Below the pieces are notes generated by a model. The model was not told the origin of the DNA. It saw only the letters and a list, made by a program, of their open reading frames with translations, and did not search any database. The position numbers and the translations under genes are program-made. Of a DNA stretch of 64,000 bases, positions 1-8,549 are shown piece by piece. The stretch is from Vibrio tetraodonis (GTDB lineage Bacteria; Pseudomonadota; Gammaproteobacteria; Enterobacterales; Vibrionaceae). Location: NCBI RefSeq assembly GCF_003350295.1, contig NZ_QLYY01000027.1, forward strand, positions 1-64,000, written 5' to 3'. Positions within the stretch are counted from its first letter, which is position 1, and each line of letters begins with the position of its first letter.

Positions 1-197
1 TTATTTCTCTGCAATCCCATCCAAATGACGAGCCATACGGCTTGTTGGGCTGGTAGCCGACGCCTTCTGATACTCGCTTTAGATGTTTCATAGAGAGCTT
101 GCTCTATCCATTCAAGTTGAATGGCATTAATTACAGACTCATAATTTTTGCCATCTTCAATAGTATCATGAGCTAGAACTAACTCTTCAGCCAACAT
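1..197 (-). mobile_element. IS4-family transposase, N-terminal part (runs off window)
   Basis: Read on the minus strand from ATG at 197, the frame stays open to base 1 (65 codons). It begins MLAEELVLAHDTIED and ends ...VWLVIWMGLQRN. This looks like the N-terminal domain of IS4-family transposases (Nterm_IS4), recognised from memory. The rest of the gene lies outside the window, so intactness cannot be judged. The start is fixed by a clear in-frame ATG just downstream of a perfect hairpin (203-231). The element end must lie between this gene and yhhQ (before base 312). I did not identify its terminal inverted repeat or a target duplication. Confidence 0.7.
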
Positions 198-202
198 AGA
201 AA

Positions 203-231
203 AATCCCCACTAACAAAGTTAGTGGGGATT
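203..231 (-). promoter_or_regulatory. Perfect 13-bp hairpin in the transposase leader
   Basis: AATCCCCACTAAC (203-215) and GTTAGTGGGGATT (219-231) pair perfectly around an AAA loop, six to eight bases upstream of the transposase ATG. A second palindrome, CGATCC-CA-GGATCG, lies at 238-251. In IS10 and IS50, leader hairpins block translation from read-through transcripts. The same role here is an inference. Confidence 0.55.
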
Positions 232-311
232 ATCATACGATCCCAGGATCGTTCAAGTCTCTAAACCGATCGGCATTAAGACAAGTGTCTGGGCTTTTCG
301 TTCTTAATCCA

Positions 312-983
312 CTATGAACTGGCGCCGAGAACGCTAAAGTTGGGGTTAACAGCAGTGATTTTTTTCACCAGATAGTTCAATAGCACACCATACATAGGAA
401 CAAACAGGCCTAAGCTAATGATGAGTTTAAAGCCATAATCAACCAAGGCTATTTCAATCCAATGCTCTGCCATAAAAGGGTCGCTACTTTGGTAAAAGGC
501 AATCGAGAAAAAAGCGATAGTATCAAGAGCGTTGCCGATCAAGGTTGAACAAGTCGGTGCTATCCACCACTGCTTCATTTGCCGCAAGCGATTAAATACA
601 TGCACATCCAATATCTGACCGAGCAGATAAGCCATAAAACTTGCAATCGCGATACGTGCAACAAATAGGTTAAATTCACTCAGATGAGAGAAGCCTTGAA
701 ATTGGCCTTCAAAAAAGAGCACTGACAACCCATAAGACACCGCGAGCGCTGGCAACATTACCCAAAAGATGATTTTTCGTGCTAACTGAGCACCAAAAAT
801 ACGTACTGTCAGGTCAGTCGCCAAAAAGATAAATGGAAAAGTGAAGGCGCCCCAAGTGGTATGAAAGCCAAAAACTGTAAATGGCAATTGGACCAAATAG
901 TTACTAGAAGCAATAACGACGAGATGAAACAGAGTTAAAACAAAAAGCGCTTTACGCTGCTGAGCGAGAGAAAAACTACTCAT
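312..983 (-). CDS. yhhQ: Queuosine-precursor transporter YhhQ (COG1738 family)
   Basis: A 223-residue, very hydrophobic protein with about six or seven membrane segments. It matches the YhhQ/COG1738 family of inner-membrane transporters, which salvage preQ0 and preQ1 for queuosine modification of tRNA. Visible features include the N-terminal segment LFVLTLFHLVVIASSNYLVQ, the FPFIFLATDLTVRIFG region and internal charged motifs such as GFKLIISLGLFVPMYG. The start ATG at 983 has AAGG upstream (990-993 region), and that same AAGG would be the expression-platform end of the candidate preQ1 riboswitch. The gene is alone on its strand and convergent with nothing. Family assignment is confident; the exact substrate follows from E. 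coli YhhQ. Confidence 0.88.
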   Translation of the reverse strand: MSSFSLAQQRKALFVLTLFHLVVIASSNYLVQLPFTVFGFHTTWGAFTFPFIFLATDLTVRIFGAQLARKIIFWVMLPALAVSYGLSVLFFEGQFQGFSHLSEFNLFVARIAIASFMAYLLGQILDVHVFNRLRQMKQWWIAPTCSTLIGNALDTIAFFSIAFYQSSDPFMAEHWIEIALVDYGFKLIISLGLFVPMYGVLLNYLVKKITAVNPNFSVLGASS

Positions 984-989
984 AAGATA

Positions 990-1024
990 CCTTTTTAATT
1001 TGGTTTGGGGGTGAGGGAACCCAA
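990..1024 (-). promoter_or_regulatory. Candidate preQ1-I riboswitch in the yhhQ leader
   Basis: On the minus strand the leader reads TTGGG, a 10-nt loop TTCCCTCACC, CCCAA, then an A-rich tail ending in the Shine-Dalgarno AAGG. The T. tengcongensis preQ1-I aptamer has the same layout: a 5-bp P1, a 10-nt loop, a closing strand and an A-rich tail ending AAGG. The ligand-contacting positions U6 and C15 are kept, and an adenine occupies position 29/30. CCT in the loop could pair with AGG of the ribosome site, giving P2 and ligand-dependent occlusion. Its position directly before a queuosine-precursor transporter supports the call. The match was made by eye. Confidence 0.6.
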
Positions 1025-1229
1025 ATCGAGTTCAATATGTTATTGAGCTCTTACCAACACTGTTAATAATCAAAGCTGATAATTATCTAGACGAATATCT
1101 CAAGCAAAAAATTTCGCCACAGCTAGAATAAACATCTATCGATATTCAACTTGATAATTATCGCGGTCGGTGATTATACATTAACCACCTTTTGCTGCAA
1201 TAGCGACTATGGACGCGCAAGATGCCTAG

Positions 1230-1556
1230 CTAAAAGCCACAGCGAAATAAGTTAGCCAGGTAATCAAGTTCTTCCTTGCTGTCTTTTATCATTAGTGACT
1301 CAATCCATACACTTTCACTATAATACTCAGATTTGAGTAATAGCTGACAACCTTCAAAGTCAATTAACCATGAGTGAATGTCCGCATCCCATTGCTTTTC
1401 TATTACGGTTGCGGAAAGTAGTGCCACCATTTGCTCTGCCATTTCGGGAAAGCTATCAAAATCAAAGCTGGGCGTTTTTAGTTCCAAACGCCCCTCTTGC
1501 GGCTGATATGCCCGCAAACCGAATCTGTGTGTCGAGTCAACCATGGTAAGAAACAT
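1230..1556 (-). CDS. DUF3630 family protein (function unknown)
   Basis: A 108-residue acidic, soluble protein that probably belongs to DUF3630, a small Vibrio-type family of unknown function (recalled, not searched). It lies just downstream of recQ and overlaps its end by 20 bases, so the two are probably co-transcribed and translationally coupled. Two starts are possible. ATG 1556 has AGGAG only one base away, which is too close. ATG 1544 (protein starting MVDSTHRFG) has the same AGGAG about 13 bases away. No signal peptide, membrane segment or catalytic motif is visible. Confidence 0.65.
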   Translation of the reverse strand: MFLTMVDSTHRFGLRAYQPQEGRLELKTPSFDFDSFPEMAEQMVALLSATVIEKQWDADIHSWLIDFEGCQLLLKSEYYSESVWIESLMIKDSKEELDYLANLFRCGF

Positions 1557-3372
1557 GCTCCTGAATCAAATCTAAAAATGGATCGGCGTACTTCTCCAAC
1601 TTACGCTGTCCTACTCCACTAACAGCCAGCATTTCACCATAAGAAGTGGGTAATATTTCCGCCATATCAATTAATGTTGCATCACTAAAAACGACGTATG
1701 GTGGTAGCCCATCTTCATCAGCAATCGATTTACGCAATTTGCGCAGCTTGGCAAATAACTTCTTATCGTAATTCTTACTGGTTAGCTTATCTGATTTAGC
1801 CGTTCTCGCGGCAGTATCCAGTCTAGGAACCGCCAGCTCTAAGCTCATATCACCCCGTAAGAGTGGGCGAGCTTCTTCAGTTAACTGAAGTGTTGAATTA
1901 CGGGTAATATTTTGCGTCAGCATCCCTTTGTGTATCAACTGACGAAAGATACTGACCCAGTAATCATGGCTGTTTTCACTGCCAAGACCATAAGTTGAGA
2001 GCTTATCATGACCATGCTCTCTGATGCGGCTAGTTTGCATGCCGCGTAGCACTTCAACCACATAACCAATACCAAAGTTCTGGTTGACTCGGTAAACGCA
2101 AGATATTGCCTTACGTGCTTGGTCCGTCGCATCAAAATGTTTGGGGGGGTCAAGGCAAATATCACAATTGCCGCAAGGCTTATCACTGTATTGACCGAAA
2201 TAATTGAGTAGGACTTGGCGCCGACAAATTTGCGCTTCAGCGAAAGCACTCATGGCATTTAACTTATGACTTTCTACCTGCTTTTGCGGTCCTTCATCTT
2301 TTTCATCCAACATGCGTCTTAACCAACCCATGTCCGCTGGGTCATACAGCATCATTGCTTCAGCTGGCAGACCATCTCGACCAGCTCGCCCCGTCTCCTG
2401 ATAGTAGGACTCTATGTTGCGTGGAATGTCGAAGTGAACAACAAAACGAACGTTAGGCTTATTAATACCCATACCAAAAGCGACAGTGGCAACCACTATC
2501 TGTATATCATCTCGCTGAAAAGCCTCTTGAACATAAGCTCGTTCATCGGTATCTAACCCTGCATGATAACTCGCAGCGCGGATATGGTTGTTGCACAATT
2601 TCTCTGTCACCATTTCGACTTTCTTGCGGCTGCCACAATAAATAATGCCGCACTGGTTTTTTTGTCCGGTAACGAATCTTATGATTTGAGAAATTGGTTT
2701 ATGTTTCTCTAGCAAGGTATAGCGAATGTTGGGCCTATCGAAGCTGCCTAAATAAACATGCGGCTCTCGAAACTGCAATCTATGGGTAATATCATTTCGA
2801 GTCGCCTCATCCGCGGTGGCGGTCAGCGCCATAATAGGCACATGAGGAAATTGCTGTTTTAGTTGACCCAAGGAAGCATATTCTGGTCTAAAGTCATGCC
2901 CCCACTGAGATATACAATGGGCTTCATCAACAGCAATCATTGACAACGAAAGAGTTTCAAGCCGCTCAACAAAGTCTCGCATCAGCACCCGCTCTGGAGA
3001 AACATAAACAAGTTTCAATTGCCCCATTTGCATACGACTGTATACGCTACTGAGTTCCTCGCGCGTCATTGTTGAGTTTATACACTCAGCCGAAACACCA
3101 TTGGCTTTTAACTGATCAACTTGGTCTTTCATTAGTGAAATCAAAGGAGAAATCACTATAGTTAACCCTTTACAGACTAAAGCTGGGATCTGGTAGCAGA
3201 GTGACTTCCCACCACCAGTTGGCATAATGACGATACAATCCTGACCACTCACTACAGCATGGATCACTTCTTTTTGACCATCGCGAAATGTTTTATAGCC
3301 AAACACTTCTTCTAGGACAGCTTCAGGTGTGATTGAGGGTTCGGCTTGTTGAGCAAACAATATCTCAGTCAT
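1537..3372 (-). CDS. recQ: ATP-dependent DNA helicase RecQ
   Basis: A 611-residue 3'-5' SF2 helicase acting in recombination and stalled-fork repair. Domains in order: DEAD/DEAH core with Walker A MPTGGGKSLCYQ, Walker B VDEAHCISQWGHDFR and ALTATAD motif III; helicase C-terminal domain with QETGRAGRDG (motif VI); RecQ zinc-binding region with C-x16-C-x2-C-x2-C-type cysteines (CRRQVLLNYFG...CGNCDIC); winged-helix RQC; and a C-terminal HRDC domain (LRKSIADEDGLPPYVVFSDATL begins it). The length is the usual size. It is transcribed away from rarD and shares its 3' end with the DUF3630 gene. Confidence 0.97.
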   Translation of the reverse strand: MTEILFAQQAEPSITPEAVLEEVFGYKTFRDGQKEVIHAVVSGQDCIVIMPTGGGKSLCYQIPALVCKGLTIVISPLISLMKDQVDQLKANGVSAECINSTMTREELSSVYSRMQMGQLKLVYVSPERVLMRDFVERLETLSLSMIAVDEAHCISQWGHDFRPEYASLGQLKQQFPHVPIMALTATADEATRNDITHRLQFREPHVYLGSFDRPNIRYTLLEKHKPISQIIRFVTGQKNQCGIIYCGSRKKVEMVTEKLCNNHIRAASYHAGLDTDERAYVQEAFQRDDIQIVVATVAFGMGINKPNVRFVVHFDIPRNIESYYQETGRAGRDGLPAEAMMLYDPADMGWLRRMLDEKDEGPQKQVESHKLNAMSAFAEAQICRRQVLLNYFGQYSDKPCGNCDICLDPPKHFDATDQARKAISCVYRVNQNFGIGYVVEVLRGMQTSRIREHGHDKLSTYGLGSENSHDYWVSIFRQLIHKGMLTQNITRNSTLQLTEEARPLLRGDMSLELAVPRLDTAARTAKSDKLTSKNYDKKLFAKLRKLRKSIADEDGLPPYVVFSDATLIDMAEILPTSYGEMLAVSGVGQRKLEKYADPFLDLIQEHVSYHG

Positions 3373-3544
3373 GAGTGCCTCAGTTAGACAGGGTAGAAGA
3401 AAGTGAAGCGCACATTGTAGTGGGGTTCGGATATGAATAAAACCGCAAATTACCGTCTATTAAGACGAAAAGATGCCAAGCACTAGATGATATATTTACC
3501 AATTTGTATACTAGACAAACAATAGAATAAGAAGAAATACATTA

Positions 3545-4447
3545 ATGACCACAGAACAAGAATCAAGACAGGGTATCCTACTCGCCATCGCAGCTTACAC
3601 AATGTGGGGCATTGCACCGATTTACTTCAAAGCTATAAGCCAGGTCCCAGCTCTTGAAATCCTCAGTCATCGCGTCATTTGGTCATTTATTCTACTTGCT
3701 GTTTTGTTACACATAGGCCGACGCTGGCGCGGCGCAAGAGATATCTGCCGCTCAAAAGGCAAGATGTCGCTATTAATTTCTACCGCTCTGTTAGTTGGAG
3801 TCAATTGGCTGATTTACATTTGGGCAGTGAACTCAAACCATATGCTAGATGCCAGTCTTGGCTACTATATCAACCCTTTACTCAATGTCATGCTCGGATT
3901 GATATTCTTGGGCGAGCGCTTGAGAAAAATGCAGTGGTTTGCCGTTGCTCTGGCGACTTGCGGTGTAGCCATACAAGTGATCATATTTGGCTCAATCCCT
4001 ACCGTTGCCATCGCGCTAGCATTAACCTTTGGATTTTATGGATTGCTGCGTAAAAAAGTCAAAGTCGATGCACAGACTGGTTTGTTTATCGAGACCTTGG
4101 TGATGCTGCCAGCAGCAGCCATTTATCTGCTTTGGATTGCCGACTCTGCCACTTCGGATCCTAGCCTTAACACTGTGACCTTAAATATGTTATTGATCTG
4201 TGCAGGCATAGTGACCACTCTCCCGCTACTTTGCTTTACTGGCGCAGCTACTCGCCTAAAGCTCTCTACTTTGGGATTTTTTCAGTATATAGGTCCAAGC
4301 TTAATGTTTTTGCTAGCAGTCTTGGTCTACGGTGAGTCTTTTACAATAGATAAGGCCATCACCTTTGCATTTATCTGGAGTGCTTTGGTCATTTTTAGTT
4401 ATGACGGGCTTAAAGCGAAAAAACACTCAGGAAAACCAAGCTCTTAG
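3545..4447 (+). CDS. rarD: RarD/EamA-family transporter (chloramphenicol-sensitive type)
   Basis: A 300-residue inner-membrane protein with about ten transmembrane segments and two EamA repeats. It begins QGILLAIAAYTMWGIAPIYF, and WGIAPIYFKA is characteristic of RarD. RarD proteins are drug/metabolite-superfamily permeases whose true substrate is poorly defined; the Pseudomonas member gave the name through chloramphenicol sensitivity. The ATG at 3545 is the first in-frame start and is preceded by an A-rich, purine-rich stretch (AAGAAGAAA). The gene is divergent from recQ, with about 170 bp of shared promoter space. Confidence 0.9.
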   Translation: MTTEQESRQGILLAIAAYTMWGIAPIYFKAISQVPALEILSHRVIWSFILLAVLLHIGRRWRGARDICRSKGKMSLLISTALLVGVNWLIYIWAVNSNHMLDASLGYYINPLLNVMLGLIFLGERLRKMQWFAVALATCGVAIQVIIFGSIPTVAIALALTFGFYGLLRKKVKVDAQTGLFIETLVMLPAAAIYLLWIADSATSDPSLNTVTLNMLLICAGIVTTLPLLCFTGAATRLKLSTLGFFQYIGPSLMFLLAVLVYGESFTIDKAITFAFIWSALVIFSYDGLKAKKHSGKPSS

Positions 4448-4454
4448 TGTGGTA

Positions 4455-4488
4455 TGTACTCCATTCATAATAGAAATCATGGAGTACA
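4455..4488. promoter_or_regulatory. Inverted repeat after rarD
   Basis: TGTACTCCAT (4455-4464) and ATGGAGTACA (4479-4488) form a perfect 10-bp inverted repeat around a 14-bp centre, 8 bp after the rarD stop. No T-run follows. It may be a weak terminator, or an operator for the AraC gene 117 bp downstream. Confidence 0.4.
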
Positions 4489-4604
4489 AGCATCTCTCAA
4501 CCTTGCGGGTATATGCTTACAAATCTCTGATAACTGATCTTTATTTACAAGACAAATGATTAAACTGTGTATATGATTGGTCAAAATTCACACAAAGCAT
4601 TACT

Positions 4605-5396
4605 ATGGATAAGATCAATTATCTCACCACACAAAATAAAGCAATCGGTCTGATCCATGCGAACTACCAAAAGTTCGCTTTTCGAAGACACTATCATCTC
4701 GACTTTCATATTGGCTTGGTGACAAGCGGTCAACAAAAATTCTTTTACCAAGGTGTAAATCATACCATTGGGCAAGGGCAAGTCGTCATCATGCCTCCCG
4801 ATGAACTGCATGATGGAAGCTCAATCCATAGTAATGGGTATCAAGTAAGAGTTTTCTCCATCGATCCCAAATGGTTTAGTGAGCTCGCCGATCTAAAGAG
4901 TGAGAAGGATCAGGTTCAGTTCAGCCAATTGATTATTGCAAACCCCACTCTCTTCCAACATATGGTCAGAGTCCATCAAGCCTTGGGAACAAACAACCTT
5001 AGTCAGTTAGCAAAAGATTGCCTGCCTTATGAGGGCTTTGAGCTTTTGTTTCGTCACTACGGCGCCATACAGCAAAAAAATACCCTACCACTGGGAAATC
5101 AATCAATCTCAACACTAAAAGACTATTTAATGGAAAATTTAGCCCAGCCAGTAAAGCTTGAAGAATTGTCACAACTGTGTGAACTCAGCCCGACACAATT
5201 TCAACGTCACTTTAAAGCTAAAGTCGGTTTAACACCTTATGCTTGGCTCAGCCGTTTAAGGCTAGAATATGGTTTTAAACTGCTTAAAAACGGAGTAAGT
5301 GGCACTGCGGTCGCCCATCAAATTGGTTTTTATGACCAAGCTCATTTTAGCAAAGCCTTTAAAGCGTCTTATGGTATTTCACCCTCTAAGATTTAG
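4605..5396 (+). CDS. AraC-family transcriptional regulator
   Basis: A 263-residue regulator. Residues about 10-90 form a cupin-like AraC ligand-binding domain (HYHLDFHIGLVTSGQQKFFYQ, with VVIMPPDELHDG closing the barrel). Residues about 165-262 hold the two AraC helix-turn-helix units: LEELSQLCELSPTQFQRHFK, then GTAVAHQIGFYDQAHFSKAF. The ATG at 4605 is the only sensible start. A LysE-type exporter gene follows 60 bp downstream on the same strand. In this family such pairs usually mean that the regulator controls the exporter, possibly in response to an amino acid. The effector is unknown. Confidence 0.88.
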   Translation: MDKINYLTTQNKAIGLIHANYQKFAFRRHYHLDFHIGLVTSGQQKFFYQGVNHTIGQGQVVIMPPDELHDGSSIHSNGYQVRVFSIDPKWFSELADLKSEKDQVQFSQLIIANPTLFQHMVRVHQALGTNNLSQLAKDCLPYEGFELLFRHYGAIQQKNTLPLGNQSISTLKDYLMENLAQPVKLEELSQLCELSPTQFQRHFKAKVGLTPYAWLSRLRLEYGFKLLKNGVSGTAVAHQIGFYDQAHFSKAFKASYGISPSKI

Positions 5397-5456
5397 TGTT
5401 AATAATTTACAATCTTCACTGTGTTGATTAAGACAAAATACGCTCATGATTAACTA

Positions 5457-6131
5457 ATGAGCATCACAATGAACGAAGTCACCATTCTTACTACGCTTGC
5501 CAGCGTACATTTTATTGCCCTCATGAGCCCAGGGCCAGATTTTGCTTTAGTGGTCCAAAATGCCGCACGTTATGGCCGTCAAACCGGACTCTATATTGCC
5601 TTAGGTCTCTCATTTGGCATCCTACTGCACTCTATCTTGAGCCTAACTGGAATTAGCTACTTGGTTCACCAACAACCAGAACTCTTTGCTGGATTGCAGT
5701 TCGTCGGGGGTAGCTACCTAGCTTATTTGGGTTATTGTGCTCTCAAAGGGTGTTGGCAAGCAAAAAATAATCTCGAGTCACAATCTAAGCAGGAAAGCAG
5801 CACATTGCTGAGCAATAAGCGTCAAGCTTTCTCTCGAGGATTATCAACTAATATCCTTAACCCTAAAGCTCTCGTTTTCTTCATAAGTCTTATGTCAAGT
5901 CTAGTGCCAGCAGATATGTCGCTCACAGGTAAAGGACTTGCATTGGGTATATTGTGGGGTCTCTCATTTGTATGGTTCTCCCTACTCGCTTGGGCACTTT
6001 CTACCAAACATATGCAAGGAAAAATCAAAGCGATGGCATTTTATATTGATGGCTTGTGTGGGCTTATATTCACCATCATAGGCACCAGTATTCTTTGGCA
6101 GTCCATATCTGAGTTACTGTTAAAAGTGTAA
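5457..6131 (+). CDS. LysE/RhtB-family amino-acid exporter
   Basis: A 224-residue membrane protein with about six membrane segments. It has the LysE/RhtB signature near the N-terminus (SPGPDFALVVQNAARYGRQ), followed by GLYIALGLSFGILLHS and, in the second half, LNPKALVFFISLMSSLVP. The family exports amino acids such as lysine, threonine or homoserine lactones across the inner membrane. ATG 5457 and ATG 5469 (MNEVTIL) are both possible starts; neither has a strong ribosome site. It follows the AraC regulator gene and is probably its target. The substrate cannot be read from sequence. Confidence 0.88.
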   Translation: MSITMNEVTILTTLASVHFIALMSPGPDFALVVQNAARYGRQTGLYIALGLSFGILLHSILSLTGISYLVHQQPELFAGLQFVGGSYLAYLGYCALKGCWQAKNNLESQSKQESSTLLSNKRQAFSRGLSTNILNPKALVFFISLMSSLVPADMSLTGKGLALGILWGLSFVWFSLLAWALSTKHMQGKIKAMAFYIDGLCGLIFTIIGTSILWQSISELLLKV

Positions 6132-6227
6132 AAAAATTGATTCGGTGTTACATTTTTATAACAAACCTTTAGACTCCCAGCGCTTCCACTGCCACTCTGT
6201 CACCGCATAATTAACAAGGAGTACAAA

Positions 6228-7976
6228 ATGCAGTGGAAACGACCATTTTTAACAACCTGTCTATTATTGACCTCGGTTTCAGCTTTCGCCGATCAGGCAG
6301 CCGATTCTGTTGCCCCTGAACAAAGCAGCGGCCTAGAAACAAAACAATTAGTCAAAGCGAAAGACTGGATGGTTACAGCCGCAAATCCACTTGCGACTCA
6401 AGCTGGCGCTAATATCCTCAAACAAGGTGGCAACGCCATCGATGCCATGATAACCACTCAGCTTATGTTGGGACTTGTCGAACCACAATCTTCCGGTATT
6501 GGCGGTGGTGCTTTTCTTGTCTACTGGGATGCTAAACAAAAAAAACTGACGACCTACGACGGACGAGAAACCGCTCCTCTAGCCGCGACACCACAGTTAT
6601 TTCAGGACGAACACGGTCAGCCGATGCAATTTTATGATGCCGTGGTCGGCGGCCGCTCTGTTGGCACACCTGGAGTAGTAAAATTGATGTGGGAAACCCA
6701 CCAAAAATATGGAAAGCTGAAATGGGAGCAACTATTTGAACCGGTAATTCAGGTAGCCAAACAAGGCTTTGCTATCAGCCCTAGGCTTGCCACCCTAATC
6801 AGTAAAGATGCCAAGCGTTTGTCTCGTTTTCCTGCCACAAAAGCCTATTTCTTTAACCCTGATGGCTCAGCAAAAAAACAAGGCTCCATTTTAAAAAACC
6901 CAGCTTATGCAAACACCTTATCTAGCATTGCCAACCACGGAGCCGATGCTTTCTATAAAGGTAAAATTGCTAGAGATATCGTTAACACAGTAAAATCAGC
7001 ACAAGGTAATCCAGGTGTCCTCGCCCAGCAAGATTTCGACACCTATAAAGTCAAACAGCGAGAGCCTGTTTGCTCAGCTTACCAAAGCTATGATATTTGC
7101 GGTATAGGCCCACCCGCTTCTGGCGCACTTACTGTCAATCAAATATTAACCATGACACAAGAGTTTGATCTTCAAGCTTGGGGCCCCGAAAGTGCTACAT
7201 CTTGGCAAGTCATTGCTGATGCTTCGCGTTTAGCCTTTGCAGATCGTGGCATGTACATGGCGGATGAAGACTTTGTTCCTATGCCGACTCAAGGCCTAGT
7301 TGATTCTGAATACTTAAAACAGCGCGCAAAACTGATTACTCCGGGAAAAGCATTAGAAAGTGTTTCGGCAGGTTCACCTCCATGGAGTTACGCACGTCAA
7401 CAAAGTCCTGACGAATCTATTGAGCTTCCTTCAACCAGTCACTTCAATATTGTCGACAATGAAGGTAATGTCGTATCCATGACAGCATCGGTTGAAAATG
7501 CATTTGGCTCACGCCTCATGACCAACGGCTTTATTCTCAACAACGAGCTCACTGACTTCTCATTTCGTACCCACAATAATGGCAAACCAATTGCTAATCG
7601 CCTCGAGCCGGGTAAGCGCCCCCGTTCCTCTATGGCGCCAACCATCATATTAAAAGATGGCAAACCCTATATGGCGATCGGCTCGCCTGGGGGAAGTCGC
7701 ATTATAGGCTATGTAGCACAAGCCATTATTGCTCATACTCAGTGGGGCATGGATATCCAGCAAGCTATCAATCAAGCTCATGTACTAAACCGTTTCGGCA
7801 CACTTGATATCGAACAAGGTACCTCTGCAGAAGAGCTCAAGCCAGAACTCGAAAGGATGGGATTTGAGATCAAAGTGAGCGACTTGAACTCAGGTCTTCA
7901 CGCAATACTTATTAATGGTCGCCAATTAGAAGGGGCAGCAGATCCAAGAAGAGAGGGTACGGCAATCGGTCATTAG
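6228..7976 (+). CDS. ggt: Gamma-glutamyltranspeptidase (periplasmic)
   Basis: A 582-residue proenzyme of normal length that hydrolyses or transfers the gamma-glutamyl group of glutathione in the periplasm. It has an N-terminal signal peptide (WKRPFLTTCLLLTSVSAFA). The mature large subunit contains GGNAIDAMITTQLMLGLVEP and GIGGGAF. The autocleavage nucleophile is Thr403 in ST-SHFNIVD; cleavage there releases the small subunit, which includes the oxyanion-hole GSPGGSRI and the RPRSSMAPT motif. The ATG at 6228 is preceded by AAGGAG at good spacing. The gene is alone, followed by the regulatory region of a CsrB-type RNA. Confidence 0.96.
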   Translation: MQWKRPFLTTCLLLTSVSAFADQAADSVAPEQSSGLETKQLVKAKDWMVTAANPLATQAGANILKQGGNAIDAMITTQLMLGLVEPQSSGIGGGAFLVYWDAKQKKLTTYDGRETAPLAATPQLFQDEHGQPMQFYDAVVGGRSVGTPGVVKLMWETHQKYGKLKWEQLFEPVIQVAKQGFAISPRLATLISKDAKRLSRFPATKAYFFNPDGSAKKQGSILKNPAYANTLSSIANHGADAFYKGKIARDIVNTVKSAQGNPGVLAQQDFDTYKVKQREPVCSAYQSYDICGIGPPASGALTVNQILTMTQEFDLQAWGPESATSWQVIADASRLAFADRGMYMADEDFVPMPTQGLVDSEYLKQRAKLITPGKALESVSAGSPPWSYARQQSPDESIELPSTSHFNIVDNEGNVVSMTASVENAFGSRLMTNGFILNNELTDFSFRTHNNGKPIANRLEPGKRPRSSMAPTIILKDGKPYMAIGSPGGSRIIGYVAQAIIAHTQWGMDIQQAINQAHVLNRFGTLDIEQGTSAEELKPELERMGFEIKVSDLNSGLHAILINGRQLEGAADPRREGTAIGH

Positions 7977-7995
7977 TAATATTTACCCGCCATCT

Positions 7996-8013
7996 TGTGA
8001 GATATTTCTTACA
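7996..8013 (+). promoter_or_regulatory. GacA/UvrY/VarA-type box upstream of csrB
   Basis: TGTGAG-ATATTT-CTTACA matches the TGTAAG-N6-CTTACA consensus of the GacA/UvrY/VarA response regulators with one mismatch. It is embedded in a longer inverted repeat (CCATCTTGT ... ACAAGATGG). It lies about 115-130 bp before the likely 5' end of the GGA-rich sRNA, as expected for Gac-controlled Csr/Rsm RNAs. The long inverted repeat could alternatively be a ggt terminator. Confidence 0.65.
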
Positions 8014-8129
8014 AGATGGTGCGTAAATACCTCTTTTTTAATGAGTTTATTAAAATTAGAGCAATATAACTAGCTGTTAGAAAAGGTTTTGTTTTATTTT
8101 TGAACGCTTGATTTTAATAACGAATAAAG

Positions 8130-8545
8130 AGCCCAACCTTGAGGAATATTCTTGGCATCGTAATATAGCACTTGTCGGAAGGATACTGACACGGAACAGG
8201 AAAGGCCAAGGAATTGGTGATCTTCAGGATGAAGATTCGGCTACTTAGTTTAGTAGTCGGCAAGGAAAGCAAACTGGACATTGAACGGACTCATAATAGT
8301 AACTAGGATGGGTTACTACTAGGGAAGGGAAATGGATACCGCTTAAGGATTAGGCGATGTGAGCTAACTAGGATAGTTAGCGGACCAGGATAAGGTCATG
8401 GACACCGCTAGGATGGCGATGAAAGGACTGAGCTGAAGGACATCAGCATACTATCAAGGAATGATGCATGGAGCACCTTTAGTAGCGGGAATGCTGCGAG
8501 TAAGACTATAACCCCGATGGGCGAAAGCCCTCGGGGTTTTTCTTT
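8130..8545 (+). ncRNA. csrB: CsrB-family regulatory RNA (CsrA sponge)
   Basis: This 560-bp gene-free stretch between ggt and uvrD contains about 25 GGA triplets in roughly 380 bp. Most are in AGGA, AAGGA or GGAT contexts within short hairpin loops (for example CTAACTAGGATAGTTAG near 8365). It ends in a strong intrinsic terminator (8511-8545). This is the hallmark of CsrB/CsrC RNAs, which sequester the translational regulator CsrA. The 5' end is approximate: a TTGAAC/AATAAA promoter pair at 8100-8128 suggests a start near 8130-8135. A GacA-type box lies upstream, so VarS/VarA control is expected. The copy number of such RNAs in this genome is unknown. Confidence 0.85.
8511..8545 (+). terminator. 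Intrinsic terminator of csrB
   Basis: The stem ACCCCGATGGGC (8511-8522) pairs with GCCCTCGGGGT (8527-8537) around GAAA, followed by TTTTTCTTTTC. It ends just before the uvrD stop codon on the opposite strand. Confidence 0.9.
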
Positions 8546-8549
8546 TCAT

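Noticed and set aside
1935..2249. 104-codon frame within recQ and many similar frames inside ggt, prlC, ilvC and vexB
   Set aside because: They are shadows of well-supported genes in other frames and carry no domain of their own.
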